In this document: positions 28,867 through 38,819 of the stretch, in pieces
Layout: each line of letters opens with the position of its first letter
Position numbering within the stretch: the first letter of the stretch is position 1
Assembly: GCA_963576725.1 (NCBI GenBank)
Contig: OY755244.1
Span: 36,530,109-36,594,108 of the forward strand
DNA: 64,000 nucleotides
Source of the DNA: Azorinus chamasolen
Taxonomy: Eukaryota; Mollusca; Bivalvia; Cardiida; Solecurtidae
Reading direction: 5' to 3'
Made by a program: the position numbers and the translations under genes
The notes under the pieces: generated by a model
Databases searched by the model: none
Seen by the model: the letters and a program-made list of their open reading frames with translations, nothing else
What the model was told of the DNA's origin: nothing

Positions 28867-29074
28867 TACAGTAAAACCTCTCTATAACGGCCACTAAATT
28901 ATGTTAATTAGTTGGTATTTAGGGCAGGTGGCTGCTTAAAGCAAGGTGAAAGTAAAACAGAACACTCCCAAAGGAGCGTTCTGTTTTACTTTCACCTTGC
29001 TTTAAGCAGCCACCTGTCTTTAACACAAAATACTTGACGTAATTTAGTGGCCGTTATAGAGAGGTTTTATTGTA
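28867..29074. mobile_element. TA-G MITE, full length, inside TTAA-B
   Basis: TA-flanked ends CAGTAAAACCTCTCTATAAC / GTTATAGAGAGGTTTTATTG; palindrome 28,924-29,013 with apex CACTCCCAAAGGAGCG. ACACAAAATACTTGACGTAA marks the right flank. Confidence 0.8.
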
Positions 29075-29130
29075 TTAATGATGTCATTAATTTATTTCTT
29101 ACATTAATAATGATCAGTTCTAGGGTTTAA

Positions 29131-29629
29131 GAGGAAATTACCTGATAAATATTCATGTAAAAAAAATGGTATCATGAATATTGATTAGCTGAATTTTCAT
29201 AATGGCGTCGGAGCACACGAATGTTTTGTCATCACAGAAACTGTAGAATCAGATCTACATATATACAGTTGAACTTCCAATAATAATAAATATCTCAAAC
29301 TCAAATTAACTCAAATAAAAAGTTCAGTCCTTTTCGAAACTTACAATACAGAATTGCTCTAAAATGTATCGCAACAGATTTCTAGAAACACATGTCACAA
29401 CTTAATACAGGTCTAAAGTAATGCTGAAAGCTCCTACTGGAGCTTTCAGCATCACTTTAGACCTGTATTAAGCTGTGAATGTGATAAATTGTTCAGATTA
29501 GAGAGCTTATAACTTGAACAAATTTGTATAGTCGGTTGAAGTAGATCCATAAGCCAACAGAGCAGACCCTGATCAGATGGCTCAGTCTACTCTGTTTGCA
29601 AATGTATCTCTATCAGGTAAAAGGCTTAA
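29131..29629 (-). mobile_element. TTAA-B MITE (B1) split by a TA-H type element
   Basis: The inverted B1 flank runs to GAATCAGATCTACATATA, is interrupted at 29,263, and resumes GATCCATAAGCCAACAGAGC. The hairpin has lost its apex (AGATGGCTCAGTCTAC). Ends AAAAGGCTTAA. Confidence 0.65.
29263..29543. mobile_element. TA-H type MITE
   Basis: TA, CAGTTGAACTTCCAATAATA on the left and GTCGGTTGAAG, TA on the right. Central palindrome AATACAGGTCTAAAGTAATG / CATCACTTTAGACCTGTATT with apex GCTCCTACTGGAGC. Confidence 0.65.
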
Positions 29630-29640
29630 GAAATTGTTGT

Positions 29641-29788
29641 TTAACCCATTCCCGCATAGGCTATTTTTAGACCCAACCTCCTTGAATAAATCTCCTATAG
29701 GAGCAAATGCTCTATTTATCACAATGGTTTAACAAAGTGACTTTAAGTCAGAAGCGTCAAAAGGCATCAATATTTGGGAATGGGTTAA
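29641..29788 (-). mobile_element. TTAA-A MITE, left arm deleted to apex
   Basis: 148 bp between TTAA sites. AATAAATCTCCTATAGGAGC at 29,685-29,704 shows the left flank joined directly to the apex; the right arm is intact. Confidence 0.75.
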
Positions 29789-30045
29789 ACCTTTCCTATT
29801 GAATATTCATGTTAGAAATTATGACATCATGAGTATTTATTAGGTGAATATTTATTATTGCATAATTATGTACAAAGGATTTTTTTTGGTATAGGTAGAA
29901 TATGTAGCATCAGAACTATTATAATTTTCATAAGCAAAAAAATTAATAGAGCAGACCCTGATCAGAGGGCTCCTACAGGAGCTGCCTGATCTGGATCTAC
30001 TCTGTTTGCAAAGGCACAAAAAGGCGTTTATATGAGGGAAAGGGT
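29785..30045 (-). mobile_element. TTAA-B MITE (B1)
   Basis: Shares its TTAA with the preceding TTAA-A. Hairpin 29,949-30,008, apex GCTCCTACAGGAGC, end TATGAGGGAAAGGGTT. Confidence 0.7.
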
Positions 30046-30170
30046 TCAACTATTATATTTAGCTCCTGTGAACTACTTACAATGGATCAGAATCATTTAC
30101 ATGTATTTAGCTTTGATACAGGATCACCTATGAATTACAACTTGTTTTTTGAAAAATTATTCCACATCCA

Positions 30171-30218
30171 ACCACAGGGGCAAGACACGTTTAAACTCAA
30201 ACTTGTCTTGCCCCTGTG
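30171..30218. repeat. Short inverted repeat
   Basis: CACAGGGGCAAGACA / TGTCTTGCCCCTGTG arms (one mismatch) with an 18-base spacer. Single copy, purpose unknown. Confidence 0.6.
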
Positions 30219-30249
30219 CCTCCAACCCCTCTGTCAAAAAGGGTGCATA

Positions 30250-31090
30250 GCTCTGTGAAAAACAAATTAACTGAAATGATTTCCCCCGCCAAAGATTAAG
30301 TGCTGACCTCAGTGTTTAACAGAGTTATAGATCAGATAGACAAAAAGTTTTAGTTGTTTATGCAAACAAAGGGCCATAACTCATGTGTACCATAGTAAAT
30401 GGGAGTGATACTTGCTAAATGGCCTTGTTTCCTTGTAGTTCTAAACATTTACACCAAGCTCCATAGAAAAACTCCAAACAATTTCTGAGATATGATTCCA
30501 AACAAACAAAAAGGCTAAGTTTTTGGCAAACAAAGGACTGTAACTCTGGTCCAAGATCAATGTAATGGATACTTGCAGGGTAGCATATCGAGGTCTTGGT
30601 GCAAAACTATTCTAACTCCTTCACTTTGTGAAGGAGTTAGAATAGTTTTGCACCAAGCCCTCGATTTGGTCCATGATGCTAAACATTTACACAACGTTTC
30701 ACAGAAAAACTCTCAACAACTTCTGAGAAATGGATCAGGACAAACAAAAATGTTACATTTTTGAAAAACAAAGGGCCATAACTCTAGTGTTCCAAGGTCA
30801 ATATAATTGATACTTGCAGACCGCATGTCCTTATGCTACCTAACATTTTCAAATTTCATAGAAAAACTCTAAACAGTTTCTAAGATATGACTCTGGACAG
30901 ACAAAAAGCTAACATGTTTTGGCCAAACAAAGGGTCATTATAAGCTCTGATGTTCCAAGGCCAATTTGAGTGATACTTGCAAGTCCACATTTCTAGTATG
31001 GTACTACACATTTACAAAAAGTTTCTGAGATATAACTCTGATATGACTCCTGGACAGATGCATGAATGGAATGATGCAAGGAAAATGCCA
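30250..31090 (+). repeat. Tandem array, about four units of ~190 bp (HEL-type core)
   Basis: Units share AACAAAGGGCCATAACTC, GATACTTGCA and AAACATTTACAC...AGAAAAACTC, and start near 30,365, 30,529, 30,768 and 30,924. The second is split by FB-1. The array resembles HEL cores, but end hairpins were not found. Confidence 0.6.
30589..30663. mobile_element. FB-1 fold-back element in the tandem array
   Basis: 75-bp palindrome CGAGGTCTTGGTGCAAAACT / GTTTTGCACCAAGCCCTCG. Flanks ATAT and ATTT match at three of four bases. Confidence 0.75.
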
Positions 31091-31141
31091 AAACTATATC
31101 TCTCCACCTTTGACGTCGGACAATCAATGGCCTACCGATTA

Positions 31142-31542
31142 ATATTTTGAACTGATAGCGGCAAAACTGTGATCCAAGAGTCTAGATCCAGATGAGACAT
31201 TGAGCAAGTCAGCATCTCAACAAGATCCAAACTGTTTGACCTTCTGATAATATTCAAGAAAAATATGTGAAGAAAAGTAAACTTTGAAAATTATATATTG
31301 TAATTTGTAGCAGACAATAATTATTGCAGATGACAATTACTTAACATGTAATGACAGAGCTACAGATAGAGGTGCGTACCCAAATACTAAAATCACCATT
31401 TCTCCACCAAACCCTATACTGTGCCTATACATGTACTCTAATTAGTGGTCACAGTATAGGGTTTGATGGAGAAATAAAGGAGCTATTGTTGAAAATGTTT
31501 AAAGTGACGCGTTTTATCTGGACCTCTGTAAAGAGTTAAAAA
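31142..31542 (-). mobile_element. TTAA-E MITE split by FB-2
   Basis: GATCCAGATGAGACATTGAG / TCAACAAGATCCAAACTG hairpin, inverted GCAGACAATAATTATTGCAG flank, FB-2 inserted at ~31,341, then AAGAGTTAA. Confidence 0.6.
31341..31531. mobile_element. FB-2 element
   Basis: Starts ACAGAGCTACAGATAGAGG, ends TTATCTGGACCTCTG. The palindrome CAAACCCTATACTGTG / CACAGTATAGGGTTTG has ~16-bp outer arms intact and a degraded middle. Confidence 0.65.
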
Positions 31543-31547
31543 ATTTA

Positions 31548-31800
31548 TTAACAACCCTTCGCTTGCTATTCACGTCAATATACGTACCTGTAAATAGTGT
31601 AGACCCAGATGAGACAGCTCCTGCAGGAGCTGTCTCATCAGAGTCTTCACTATTTACAAATTGATTGTGCAACCAATGCACTCCACAGCAGTGATTGCAC
31701 AGTGAAATACTTGTACACAGTGAAGATGTATGTAATTATACAACAGGGCATGGGCAAAGAAGGAGAAATGTATTTTAAAATTCAGCAAGCGAAGGGTTAA
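31548..31800 (+). mobile_element. TTAA-C MITE, 7-bp flanking repeat
   Basis: CCCTTCGCTTGCTATTCACG to AGCAAGCGAAGGG; apex GCTCCTGCAGGAGC. Flanked by TTAACAA on both sides rather than just TTAA. Confidence 0.8.
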
Positions 31801-31955
31801 CAACCAATCTCCTAAGCACTTTGTCCAAACACTAGAAAGTGTCAAACTAGTAGTAGATTTCTATAAGGTATTAATATTTGCACATATTCCAAATAATTGT
31901 GATAATCTATGCAAAGAGTCGGGATTCACAGAGACATCAAAATACTCATGTGTCC

Positions 31956-32207
31956 TTAACCCTTTCCCTCATATAAACGTGTTTTCACGCATTTGCAAAC
32001 AGAGTAGATCCAGATCAGACGGCTCCTAGAGGAGCCGTCTGATCAGGGTCTGCTCTGTTTGCTTCTGGAATTTGATAGATCTGTTTCAAATAACTTCCTA
32101 AAATTGCTACAATATTTCAACTTCCATATTTCATTATAACTATTTTTTCCATGAATATTCAGTAGGTATTAAAATTTGAGCTAAATATAGAACAGGGAAA
32201 GGGTTAA
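31956..32207 (+). mobile_element. TTAA-B MITE (B2), reference copy
   Basis: 252 bp, ends CCCTTTCCCTCATATAAACG / AACAGGGAAAGGG between TTAA sites. Hairpin 31,996-32,064 (GCAAACAGAGTAGATCCAGA / CTGATCAGGGTCTGCTCTG), apex GCTCCTAGAGGAGC, one A.A stem mismatch. The B2 flank shows GCTACAATATTTCAACTTCC. Confidence 0.85.
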
Positions 32208-32239
32208 CCCATGTCCTCATACTGACCGATATGAACTAA

Positions 32240-32347
32240 CAGTATGATGACCCATGGATCATGTATGTTTGGGAAAAATATGATTAGAGAATGGAAGCAG
32301 ACGACAAAATTTGGCAGACGACAATTAGTTAAAGTGCTAAGCGTTAA
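32240..32347 (-). mobile_element. TTAA-E fragment
   Basis: GAATGGAAGCAGACGACAAA and GCAGACGACAATTAGTTAAA match the E flank; the hairpin is absent. Confidence 0.5.
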
Positions 32348-32437
32348 TGATGAATGAATGCTGCGTCCTCTCAAACGAATGACACATTTTACTAATGAGT
32401 TGCTGGTATTGATTATCTTCCCTGACTAACGAAACTT

Positions 32438-32603
32438 GTCTGCGAAATTGGTCATCTGCTTAAATTCTAAAAAAACACTTTGTTTTCGTTTCTTTTTCAG
32501 AATCAATGTTTGATACATATTAATAGAGAGTGTCAAACAGTCTTGATCCTGATGAGATGCCAAGTTACTTGGAGTCTAATCTGGATCTAAACTGTTTGCA
32601 TTC
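32438..32603 (+). mobile_element. TTAA-E MITE
   Basis: CTGCGAAATTGGTCATCTGC flank, hairpin 32,539-32,600 (CAAACAGTCTTGATCCTGAT / AATCTGGATCTAAACTGTTTG). Confidence 0.6.
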
Positions 32604-32604
32604 A

Positions 32605-32649
32605 GAGGTCCAGATAAGATGCGTAAATTAAAACATTTTCAGGAATAAT
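32605..32649. mobile_element. FB-2 terminal fragment
   Basis: CAGAGGTCCAGATAAGATGC plus the A/T-rich flank; it stops before the palindrome. Confidence 0.55.
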
Positions 32650-32743
32650 TTGCGAGCCAAAGTGCAAGCTTACATGTAATTTTATCGCAAGCTTACCACA
32701 AGCTTAATTTTGGCTATTCAGCCTCTGTCAAGCTTGCGCAAGC

Positions 32744-33016
32744 TTAACCCATTCCCGTATATAGACGCCTTTTGACACCTCTGTAAAAGTCAGTTTCTGA
32801 AACCATTGTGATAAATAGAGCATTTCGAGGGCTTGGTGCAAAACTATTGTGAAGGAGTTAGAATAGTTTTGCACCAAGCCATCGATTTGCTCCTCACAAT
32901 GGTTTCAAAAATACACAAATCTAAAAATTTGCCTTTCTCTAGTAAATTTTGATCCATTTTGGTAGATTTATTCAAAAGAGGTAGGATCTAATAATAGCCT
33001 ACGCGAGAACGGGTTA
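32744..33016 (+). mobile_element. TTAA-A MITE with FB-1 in one hairpin arm
   Basis: TTAACCCATTCCCGTATATA to ACGCGAGAACGGGTTA. FB-1 splits the left arm at GAGCATTT|; most of the right arm is deleted (TTTGCTCCTCACAATGGTT). Confidence 0.75.
32826..32884. mobile_element. FB-1 fold-back with ATTT target duplication
   Basis: 59-bp copy with a shortened left arm, flanked by ATTT at 32,822-32,825 and 32,885-32,888. The target is the mirror of that used at 18,559. Confidence 0.8.
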
Positions 33017-33419
33017 TTACATGAGCTTACTGCAAGCTTGTGGCATTTTGGTTTGGATTACTCTGTGTTTGGAATTAGATCATTACAACAGTAATTAACC
33101 TGTAACCATAACAATGATGTAAACAACATTATTCTAGGCTTTACAACAAATTAATTCTCAATGCTGATTTTTCAAAAAGGAATTGCCCATCATTAATTAA
33201 TGATAGTTTGTTTGTATCGGATTTTATGTCACTTGAACAGCATTTCAGTCATATCGTAACGTCCAATTAATCACAGCTGGAGGAATACCCGATTTTTTGT
33301 TCGTGCATGAAAGAATATCTAAGCACAACCACCGACCTACTGCATGTCAGCTGGAAGGCTAAATGCCCAGGCTTCAATTCGAACAACAGCGGTATATGGG
33401 GCTGTAACCACTTGATCAA
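33017..33419. other. No gene or repeat family recognised
   Basis: A/T-rich, with AAGCTTG clustered at 33,022-33,036 as in 32,660-32,745. Nothing coding. Confidence 0.4.
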
Positions 33420-33625
33420 AAACCCATTCCTCCAAAGGCTATTTTTAGACCCAACCTCTTTGAATGAATCTACCCAAAAGGAGCATTAGCTAGAGAAAAA
33501 GAAAATGTTAGAATTATGTAGTATTGAAACCATTGTGATAAATAGAGCATTTGCTCCTATGGATCCAGGTTTCAAGAAGTGAATACTACAGAGGCATAGA
33601 AAGGCATATTTATGGAAACGAGTCA
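33420..33625 (-). mobile_element. TTAA-A MITE broken at apex
   Basis: ACCCATTCCTCCAAAGGC, the full left arm to GCTCCTAT (33,553-33,560), then GGATCCAGGTTTCAAGAAG. The right arm is deleted from the apex. End GGCATATTTATGGAAACG. Confidence 0.7.
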
Positions 33626-33627
33626 TT

Positions 33628-33722
33628 TATGCCCTTGCAAACAGTGTACTCTGACCCATACTATTCACAATGAGCTTTACTTTTTGAATTTTGGAACAGT
33701 CCATTTGGGTGTTGTAAACAAA
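33628..33722 (+). mobile_element. TTAA-D fragment
   Basis: CCTTGCAAACAGTGTACTCT and TTTTTGAATTTTGGAACAGT are D-type; the hairpin has collapsed. Confidence 0.5.
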
Positions 33723-34069
33723 TATATTGAACACTTAAATGAAATAACTCAATATGCCTGCAAGACCGGTCTATTGCTGCATGCTGCTGATGAAAGAAGC
33801 GATATATCTTCTCTTGTAGCTTAAAACTTCCAGGGTTGATCTAAAATATTAAAAAATACTCTCTTTCCCATCCCCTTCCACCCCCGGCTCCTACGCCTAT
33901 GAAATACTATTAAAGCCACATAAAACCCCAATAAAAACATTTGCTTATATAAATAAATAAATCTGATTCTACAATTTTCTATCAGATAGAGGGAGGTTAC
34001 TGTTGAGTAGAACAAACAATCTCGGCTTTTATATGGCTAAATTTCTATCATAGTAGAAAAGCCCTGTGT
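33723..34069. other. No gene seen
   Basis: Scattered MITE-like phrases only. Confidence 0.35.
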
Positions 34070-34155
34070 TCATGCATATACCATTTGATAAATTCAGCTA
34101 ATAAATATTCATTAAGTCATTATTTCTTACATGAATATTAACCAGGTAATGCATC
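34070..34155 (+). mobile_element. TTAA-B (B1) right-half fragment
   Basis: TTCAGCTAATAAATATTCAT and TTATTTCTTACATGAATATT without a hairpin. Confidence 0.55.
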
Positions 34156-34291
34156 AACTGCCAATATGTTTGCACCATGTTATACTTATATGAATATTTA
34201 ATGAGTTCACACACTCTGGCTGGTAGACTTGCTCCCAGGCTGAGTGTGAACAGAACTTCTTCAATGTAATGTTTCATCCAAAATAACTGGT

Positions 34292-34539
34292 TTAATCCTT
34301 TCCCTTATATAACCGTGTTTTCACGCATCTGCAAACAGAGATGACCCAGATCAGACGGCTCCTAGAGGAGCCGTCTGATCAAGGTCTGCTCAGTTTGCTA
34401 ATAGAACTTGATAGATCTGTTTCCTTGCTGTCTAAAATGTCTACAATGTTCCACCTTTTATATTTCTTTATAAATAATTTATTTGAATATTCAGTAGGTA
34501 TTGAAATTTGGAATAAACATAGAACAGGCAAAGGGTTAA
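34292..34539 (+). mobile_element. TTAA-B MITE (B2), full length
   Basis: TTAATCCTTTCCCTTATATA to GAACAGGCAAAGGGTTAA; hairpin 34,330-34,398, apex GCTCCTAGAGGAGC, CCCAGAT versus AAGGTC arms. Confidence 0.8.
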
Positions 34540-34765
34540 TCTTTAATTCCATGAATATTCATGTAATAAAAAATGACATCATAAATATTAATTAGATCAT
34601 TTTTCATAGTGGCACTATAATGAACAAGAGAATTTTAATCATAACAGAAACTGTAGAATCAGACCTACCGGTATATTTTTTCATAGGCAAAACTTATTAG
34701 ATTGATCAGACAGCTCTTACAGGAACTGTCTGATCTGTGTCTACTCTGTTTGTATTGTTGCCAAA
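34536..34765 (-). mobile_element. TTAA-B MITE (B1), right end lost
   Basis: Shares the TTAA of the previous copy. Hairpin TTGATCAGACAGCTC / CTGTCTGATCTGTGTC, apex GCTCTTACAGGAAC. Confidence 0.65.
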
Positions 34766-34963
34766 AGGTATCTCTTTTCAGTAAAGATGTGTAAATATAT
34801 GGCCTTGCTGTTAAAACTGTCTTTTATGGCAAATATTATTGTGATAGAGTCTGAACTTCAGTCTGCCTCACCAAGGATATATTATGTATAGGAACAGACA
34901 AACTGATATCAGTAAATCTTAATACCTCCCTTTTTGAAATGGGGGCGTAAAAACTAATAAACA

Positions 34964-35215
34964 AGAGCGTGTTTGTGAAACACTTATGCCCCTAACCTTT
35001 GACCATGAAGGATGACCTTGACATTTGACCCATGGACCAGGGAGTTGAATGCGACACATCGTCTTTGTGTGTGTGATGAACATTTGTTATTTTGAAATCC
35101 ATTCAAAGATAAAAAAGTTATAAAATGGACACAAAATTTTGGGCGAATGGATGGAAGGGCAGACGGATGGACGGACAATGTGATTACTATATGCCCGCTA
35201 TTGGGGGTCATAAAA
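34964..35215 (+). mobile_element. HEL-7, Helentron-like element
   Basis: AACAAGAGCGTGTTTGTGAA start (same as HEL-2) leading to TTATGCCCCT; one core with GACCTTGACATTTGACC; a short GACGGATGGACGGAC run; a degraded 3' hairpin TATGCCCG / GGGGGTCATA. Confidence 0.55.
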
Positions 35216-35351
35216 AGGGATACAAAGAGGGCCCTGGTCATCATGGGGTGGGGTGGACAAAATCTCATAAAATAGGGACACTAAACCTCCTGAAGGGACA
35301 GTCTGAGGTGGCATCTCATAAACGATAAAGATAGGTTGACAAAAACTCTTC

Positions 35352-35382
<31 letters not shown>

Positions 35383-35540
35383 GGGGGGTTGAGCACAAGC
35401 TCATAAGAAAGGAAGGGACAAATGCCCATAATAAGTTGGGGTAGACAGAAGCTCATAAAAACTAAAGGGGAGATAAAAACTTACAAATTTGTTGTCTTGT
35501 AACTGATTATTGGCTGATTAGAACCAATGTATTCCTTGTT
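35216..35540. other. Low-complexity tail with T and G tracts
   Basis: A T10 run leads into a ~20-base G run and a GAGGGGGG at 35,350-35,388. GCTCATAA is repeated four times around it. It may be debris of another HEL element. No gene. Confidence 0.45.
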
Positions 35541-35549
35541 AACTCTTTT

Positions 35550-35785
35550 ATTAACCCTTCGCTTGCTATTCCTACCTGTAAATAGTGAAGACCCAGATGA
35601 GACAGCTCCTACAGGAGCTGTCTCATCAGGGTCTGCACTATTTACAAGTGAATTGTGCAACCAGTGCACTCCACAGCAGTGATTGCACAGCGATATACTT
35701 GTACACAGTGAAGATATATGTAATTATACAACAGGGCATGGGTAAAGAAGGAGAAATGTATTTTTAAAATTCAGCAAGAGAAGGG
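35550..35785 (+). mobile_element. TTAA-C MITE, right TTAA lost
   Basis: TTAACCCTTCGCTTGCTATT to GCAAGAGAAGGG; apex GCTCCTACAGGAGC. The element is bracketed by AACTCTTTT on both sides (35,541 and 35,786). Confidence 0.75.
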
Positions 35786-36033
35786 AACTCTTTTCCTGTT
35801 CCATATTCTTGCAAGAGACAATGACATCATGAATATTTATTAGCTTAAGGTTAATAATAGCATATGTACATATGAATGTTTCGTGTAGGCCTATTGGCAG
35901 AAAACTGTATAGTCAGATCTATCATAATTCTATAAGCAAACAGAGCAGACCCAGATCAGACGACTCTTATAGGAGCCGTGTGATCTGGGTCCTCTCTCTT
36001 TGCAAAGGTATGGAACGACGTTCAGATGAAGGA
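35786..36033 (-). mobile_element. TTAA-B MITE (B1)
   Basis: AACTCTTTTCCTGTTCC, inverted B1 flank, hairpin AGACCCAGATCAGACGACTC / GTGTGATCTGGGTC. Both arms here read the CCCAGATC type, so the usual asymmetry is lost in this copy. Confidence 0.65.
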
Positions 36034-36159
36034 AACGGTCGATGCCAGACATGCATGCAGATCGCCCGATTTGCAAATAGTATAGACCCAGATCAGGGTC
36101 TGAACTGTTCTGTACTCAAAGTCCTCCTTTCATACTGAGTGGACTCTAAAGTTAACAAA

Positions 36160-36304
36160 TTGACTCAGATCAGACGTCTCCTGCAGGAGCCATCTGATCA
36201 TGGTTTGCTAGATTTACTGAAATGGCCAAATTTATATCAAAATCTTATTAATATTTTTCATGATGTTATTATGTTACATACATATTTATGACATAAAGGG
36301 TTAA
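36160..36304 (+). mobile_element. TTAA-B MITE (B1), left end lost
   Basis: GACTCAGATCAGACGTCTCC / GGAGCCATCTGATCATGG hairpin, B1 flank, AAAGGGTTAA shared with the next copy. Confidence 0.6.
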
Positions 36305-36527
36305 CCCTTTCCCTCATACAAACGTGTTTTCACGCATTGGCAAACAGAGTAGACCCAGATCAGACGTGTTCAGGGTCTGCTCTGTTTGCTAATAGAATTT
36401 GATAGATATGTATCCTAGCTTCTAAAATGGCTACAATGTTCCACCTTCCATTATAACTATTGTGTCCATGAATATTCAGTAGGTATGAAAATTTGGCATA
36501 AACATGATAGAACAGGGAAAGGGTTAA
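36301..36527 (+). mobile_element. TTAA-B MITE (B2), apex deleted
   Basis: TTAACCCTTTCCCTCATACA to ACAGGGAAAGGGTTAA. The hairpin is reduced to AGACCCAGATCAGACGT / TTCAGGGTCTGC with no CTCC..GGAG apex. Confidence 0.75.
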
Positions 36528-37385
36528 GTAAAATTGCATGGTTTATTAATCTGAATAATGAATTAGTCAATTATGGTAACATACACGTGCAGCGGTCTCG
36601 TGTGGCAAATGTTCCGTGACGTCATCTCCGGGACGTGTATGTACAACAAACCCCGCACCTTCCCCCGGCGCAAGTACTTCCTATTTTCGGCGCCGTTCAC
36701 GGCTGCCAATCTCGGCTTCCAAACGTGTGTACTTTGATCAATGATTTCTACGGAGTAATACCGGGGAACTGTTCGATATTTGCAAAATATATGAACATAC
36801 GTCATGTTAACCATGGACTGGATCTCATTTATAACTGACTAATCGACTGGAAATTTTAGGCCGAGTTCAAGGCGTGCGACTTAGCCAGTTGTAATATATT
36901 ATAACAGCAAGTATATACAATTATTACAGGTCATTATTTTTATCCATGTATTGACACTGCTGAAAATATTGGGAGACATAGCGTGCCTGATTTCCTATGC
37001 AACCTGGCAAAACTAATACCATAGAAACCAGCCATACTGCAAAAAAAGCCATAATACATTGTACATAGAAACCTATAAACAATACATGAGTATTACCAGA
37101 TAAAACAATACCTTTCTATATATGTCTTCTCCGACGAACGTTTCTTACTCCCTCTCTCTGTATCCCACAAATATTGTGACACAAATCAATAGGAGGCGGT
37201 CACTGGCAATGAAATAGACCGATCCAATACCGAAGCCAAAGAGTTCTCGATTTAGTGAGAAACATAGGCTGGCTATTCTATAAAAGGGTTTGCAGGAACG
37301 ATCGGAAACCGCCACAGTTTGATCGCGGTAAACATATCAATCAATGAAATAGTAGCAAAAATTGCCAGTTTCTCGCAGAGCAAAG
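36528..37385. other. Non-repetitive stretch before the duplication
   Basis: The least repetitive DNA in this half. 36,590-36,740 is richer in C/G and CpG and has a palindromic GTGACGTCATC (CRE-like) at 36,616. I see no supported exon; a distal promoter or enhancer is possible but unproven. Confidence 0.35.
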
Positions 37386-37507
37386 CATCTCTATTTTTAA
37401 CATCGCTGATGCACCAGAGTCGGTGGATGTCAAAGTGGCTCTGCTGACAGCATTGTCTCAGGGTATCTATGTATTTATCTCTTTTGGCGCCAAATGGAGC
37501 GCGTCTT

Positions 37508-37665
37508 CAAACATTGTCGTCTGCTATAAGATTCAGAGTGGAGTTTCCTTCAATTCTTTTCACAAAATCATACGCGGATGTCAAATAGTTTGGATCCTGG
37601 TGAGACGCCGAGTTACTCGATGTCTCATCTGTATCCAAACTAATTGCAAATATAATCTAAGATTC
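37508..37665 (+). mobile_element. TTAA-E MITE (unit 1; unit 2 copy at 49,226)
   Basis: ACATTGTCGTCTGCTATAAG flank and hairpin CAAATAGTTTGGATCCTGGT / CATCTGTATCCAAACTAATTG. Confidence 0.65.
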
Positions 37666-38064
37666 TCACAGTGCTGCAAGCCTCAAGAGCCGCTCTTCGT
37701 CGACCGTGGCGGCGGAACAGATATATAGAGAGATAATGGAAGCCATTATAAATATTAACACGCTTGGAAAATGGTCGTCTAAAAAAAATTATGTATTTTT
37801 ATTTCATTACTTACGGCAGAATTTGTTCCGATTTTTTCTCAGAAGCATTTTCAGTGTGTTATAGTGTCACTCGATAATCTTAACAAGACGGTGAGTTACT
37901 CAACACGCCATCTTGATCCGCACTGTTTGCAAAGTGAATGGCGTATGCCGTAATCAACGACAACGTGTTAAAGATTAAATCAACATTGAAGATGGAAAAA
38001 GAGAAACAATTAAAACATATTATTGATCTAGCTTTTATGAGGAAAAAAACCTGTTATCGACATA

Positions 38065-38312
38065 TTAACCTTTTATCAGATTACCTGGTGGAGACGTCTT
38101 TTGACGCCTTTGCAAATAGCGTAGGTCCAGATCAGACGACTGCTACATCTCCGTCTGATCAATCTGCACTATTTGCTTATAGAATAATATATATATAATT
38201 CTACAATTTCTGTCAAGGCCAACATTTCTCTTGTGTTCGTATGTCAAATTTAAAGGTTCTTCTAATTAATATTCATGATGTCATTATTTCTTACATTAAT
38301 ATTTATCAGTTA
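38065..38312 (+). mobile_element. TTAA-B MITE (unit 1)
   Basis: TTAACCTTTTATCAGATTAC, hairpin GCAAATAGCGTAGGTCCAGA / TGATCAATCTGCACTATTTGC with apex GCTACATCTC, B1 flank. Confidence 0.65.
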
Positions 38313-38394
38313 AAGGTATGATTTATATCCTGCTTGACAAACAGTCGACAGAAAGTATCGTCTTCGTCAGATCTATAATTTGACCTCATTCAGT

Positions 38395-38778
38395 CACATA
38401 TTTGCACATTTGGAAACAGAGTAGAACCAGGTCAGGCGGCTCCTTTTAGGAACATCTAATCTGGGTCTGCTTTGTTCGCTTCAGAAATGACATATGATCT
38501 ACAGTTTCTGCCATGGTAAAAACTGCATTGTCTCCAATACCGTTATTAAAAAGAGCTAACCATTGTTAACATGAACAATACATGTGCATTATTATACATC
38601 TATTGTTTATTTCGGTTGAAGCATAATACACCATACAAATGTAAATGTAATCTGCGTGCAAAGAAAAAAAATAACATGAACATAAAGTTGATATTTACAG
38701 ATATACTATTTTATATTAATACAAAACTATTTATAGTCATTAATTCTTACATGCATATTCATTAAGTTAAGGATTAAC
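38395..38778 (+). mobile_element. TTAA-B MITE, expanded flank (unit 1)
   Basis: GGAAACAGAGTAGAACCAGG / CTAATCTGGGTCTGCTTTG hairpin, apex GCTCCTTTTAGGAAC. The flank contains ~150 bp of foreign A/T-rich sequence before the end TTAAGGATTAACCC. Confidence 0.55.
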
Positions 38779-38819
38779 CCTAATCCTGACGAAGAAATTA
38801 TTGGCTGCTCAAACTCTGA

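Larger units (their letters stand above)
20981..29130 (+). mobile_element. TTAA-B MITE (B1) host of nested LTR element and TA-G
   Basis: The left part 20,981-21,060 runs to GGCTCCTATTGGAGCTGT. The right part resumes at 28,735 with CTGTCTTGATTAGGGTCTGC and continues to GGGTTTAA near 29,130. Two younger insertions split it: the LTR retrotransposon just past the apex, and TA-G at 28,867. Removing both gives an ordinary B1 MITE of ~265 bp. Confidence 0.75.

Noticed and set aside
32660..32745. Cluster of AAGCTT motifs as a regulatory array
   Set aside because: Spacing is irregular and the motif is short; it looks like a small degenerate repeat.
36635..36838. Small frame in the CpG-richer stretch
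   Set aside because: 67 codons, equally long frame on the other strand, no homology that I recognise and no splice context.
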